A stretch of DNA of 64,000 bases from Planctomycetales bacterium (GTDB lineage: Bacteria > Planctomycetota > Planctomycetia > Pirellulales > Pirellulaceae): NCBI GenBank assembly GCA_020427005.1, contig JAGQOY010000004.1, positions 33,134-97,133 of the forward strand, given 5' to 3'. Positions 63,494 through 64,000 of this stretch are shown piece after piece. How positions within the stretch are numbered: position 1 is the first letter of the stretch; each line of letters starts with the position of its first letter. The notes beneath the pieces were generated by a model, which saw only the letters and a program-made list of their open reading frames with translations, searched no databases and had not been told where the DNA came from. Made by a program: the position numbers and the translations under genes.

Positions 63494-64000
63494 TTATCGA
63501 ACGTAGCTCGTAGCTTGAATGACACGCAGATTGCTCTGCAGGTAAGCACTTGGATCAACAACTGGAGCAGGAGGCATCGGTGCAGCGTCGCCGTGGACAA
63601 CTGGAGCAGCTACTGGAGCTGACCCACCACACGAGCTGCAAGAGCTACATCCGCTATCGCAAGCGATTGCGTCACAGCAATTGTTTTTGCGCTTGAAAAG
63701 CTTGGACAACAAACCGCCGCGGCGAGCTCCACAGCAGGAGTCGCATCCACCGCAAGCGGAAATCTCACATCCGCAGCTTGGTGCGGCACAGCTGTTCATC
63801 TCGCATCCACAAGTTGGAGCAGCTGCACAGGGATCGCATGAGCTAACTTCACATCCACAGGATGGAGCAGCAGCACATCCAGAGTCGCAACCACAGCCGC
63901 ATCCGCATCCGAAGTTAGGCTTCAGATTCTTCAGGCGGCCGAGCAGTTCACGCAATGGTCGTCGGCGAGCTCCACAGCAGGAGTCGCATCCACCGCAAGC
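63494..64000 (-). CDS. Cys-rich repetitive protein (5' partial)
   Basis: The frame is open to the window edge, so at least 169 residues are seen and the start lies outside. It is built of Cys/Gly clusters (CGCGCGCDSGC, CGCEVSSCDPC, CGCEMNSC, CGCEISACGGCDSC) with two copies of CGGCDSCCGARR followed by a basic Leu-rich helix (GGLLSKLFKRK and RPLRELLGRLKN). The tail PVVDPSAYLQSNLRVIQATSYVR is typical. Similar planctomycete proteins are exported, probably disulfide-crosslinked at the surface or binding metal. A 37-base exact DNA repeat (63721-63757, 63964-64000) shows recent duplication. Confidence 0.75.
   Translation of the reverse strand, partial: ACGGCDSCCGARRRPLRELLGRLKNLKPNFGCGCGCGCDSGCAAAPSCGCEVSSCDPCAAAPTCGCEMNSCAAPSCGCEISACGGCDSCCGARRGGLLSKLFKRKNNCCDAIACDSGCSSCSSCGGSAPVAAPVVHGDAAPMPPAPVVDPSAYLQSNLRVIQATSYVR
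63721..64000 (-). repeat. 37-bp exact direct repeat in the Cys-rich gene
   Basis: The segments 63721-63757 and 63964-64000 are identical over 37 bases, and the second one ends at the window edge so the match may be longer. They encode the CGGCDSCCGARR unit; period 243 bases (81 codons). Confidence 0.9.

Noticed and set aside
1..64000. tRNA, rRNA, CRISPR array, IS element, prophage
   Set aside because: None recognised by eye; no transposase, integrase or spacer-repeat pattern was seen. A tRNA-scanning program would be decisive for tRNAs.

Overview
The window reads as chromosomal DNA of a planctomycete, most likely in the Pirellulales. The grounds are a DUF1559 protein with a prepilin-type leader (5055-6050), a planctomycete-style CxxCH multi-heme protein (1-1350), Cys-rich secreted proteins, a PEP-CTERM protein, several twin-arginine enzymes, BCS1-like AAA and DUF4175-like membrane proteins, and base composition near 50% GC. 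I saw no tRNA, rRNA, CRISPR array, insertion sequence or phage module. Genus and species cannot be read from the sequence.

Layout. 1-6050: end of a heme protein, priA, nadD, and a small lipoprotein behind a DUF1559 pseudopilin. 6589-11445: an S41 peptidase, then phosphate-signalling genes phoR, phoU and a phoB-like regulator broken by a perfect 8-bp tandem duplication. 11503-15318: a DUF4175-like membrane protein with a 590-residue Ser/Asn/Gln-rich domain. 15625-20722: sugar-acid catabolism (UxaA-type dehydratase, enolase-superfamily enzyme, sugar isomerase/epimerase) with a zinc-ribbon protein. 20957-24482: MgtE and a BCS1-like AAA ATPase. 24965-25917: a Cys-rich outer-membrane protein whose 3' end has been replaced by the tail of a sulfatase gene. 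26214-33417: two metalloproteases, an ECF sigma/membrane-protein/coiled-coil operon, and an SGNH-TPR protein. 33437-43787: three glycosyltransferases, purB with an HD phosphohydrolase, and two large secreted proteins of unknown function. 43788-44958: a gene-poor kilobase with a chain of hairpins and a short transcript-like unit (very strong ribosome binding site, 13-codon ORF, terminator). 44959-55600: arylsulfotransferase-like protein, NAD synthetase, K+ channel, FmdB-like protein, CoA-disulfide-reductase/rhodanese fusion, MscK-like channel.

55801-63195 is a compact minus-strand operon: RsmF-like methylase, OleD-like NAD-epimerase, ceramide-glucosyltransferase-like GT, alpha/beta-hydrolase-like protein, ketoacyl synthase III, metallo-beta-lactamase-fold protein and a GT1 glycosyltransferase. 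Several of these genes overlap. Together they look like an uncharacterised pathway that condenses acyl chains and glycosylates the product, and this is the best candidate here for an undescribed system. The window ends inside a repetitive Cys-rich protein gene.

Two loci carry visible damage (the phoB-like gene and the outer-membrane/sulfatase chimera); either could be real genome decay or, for the first, a sequence error.
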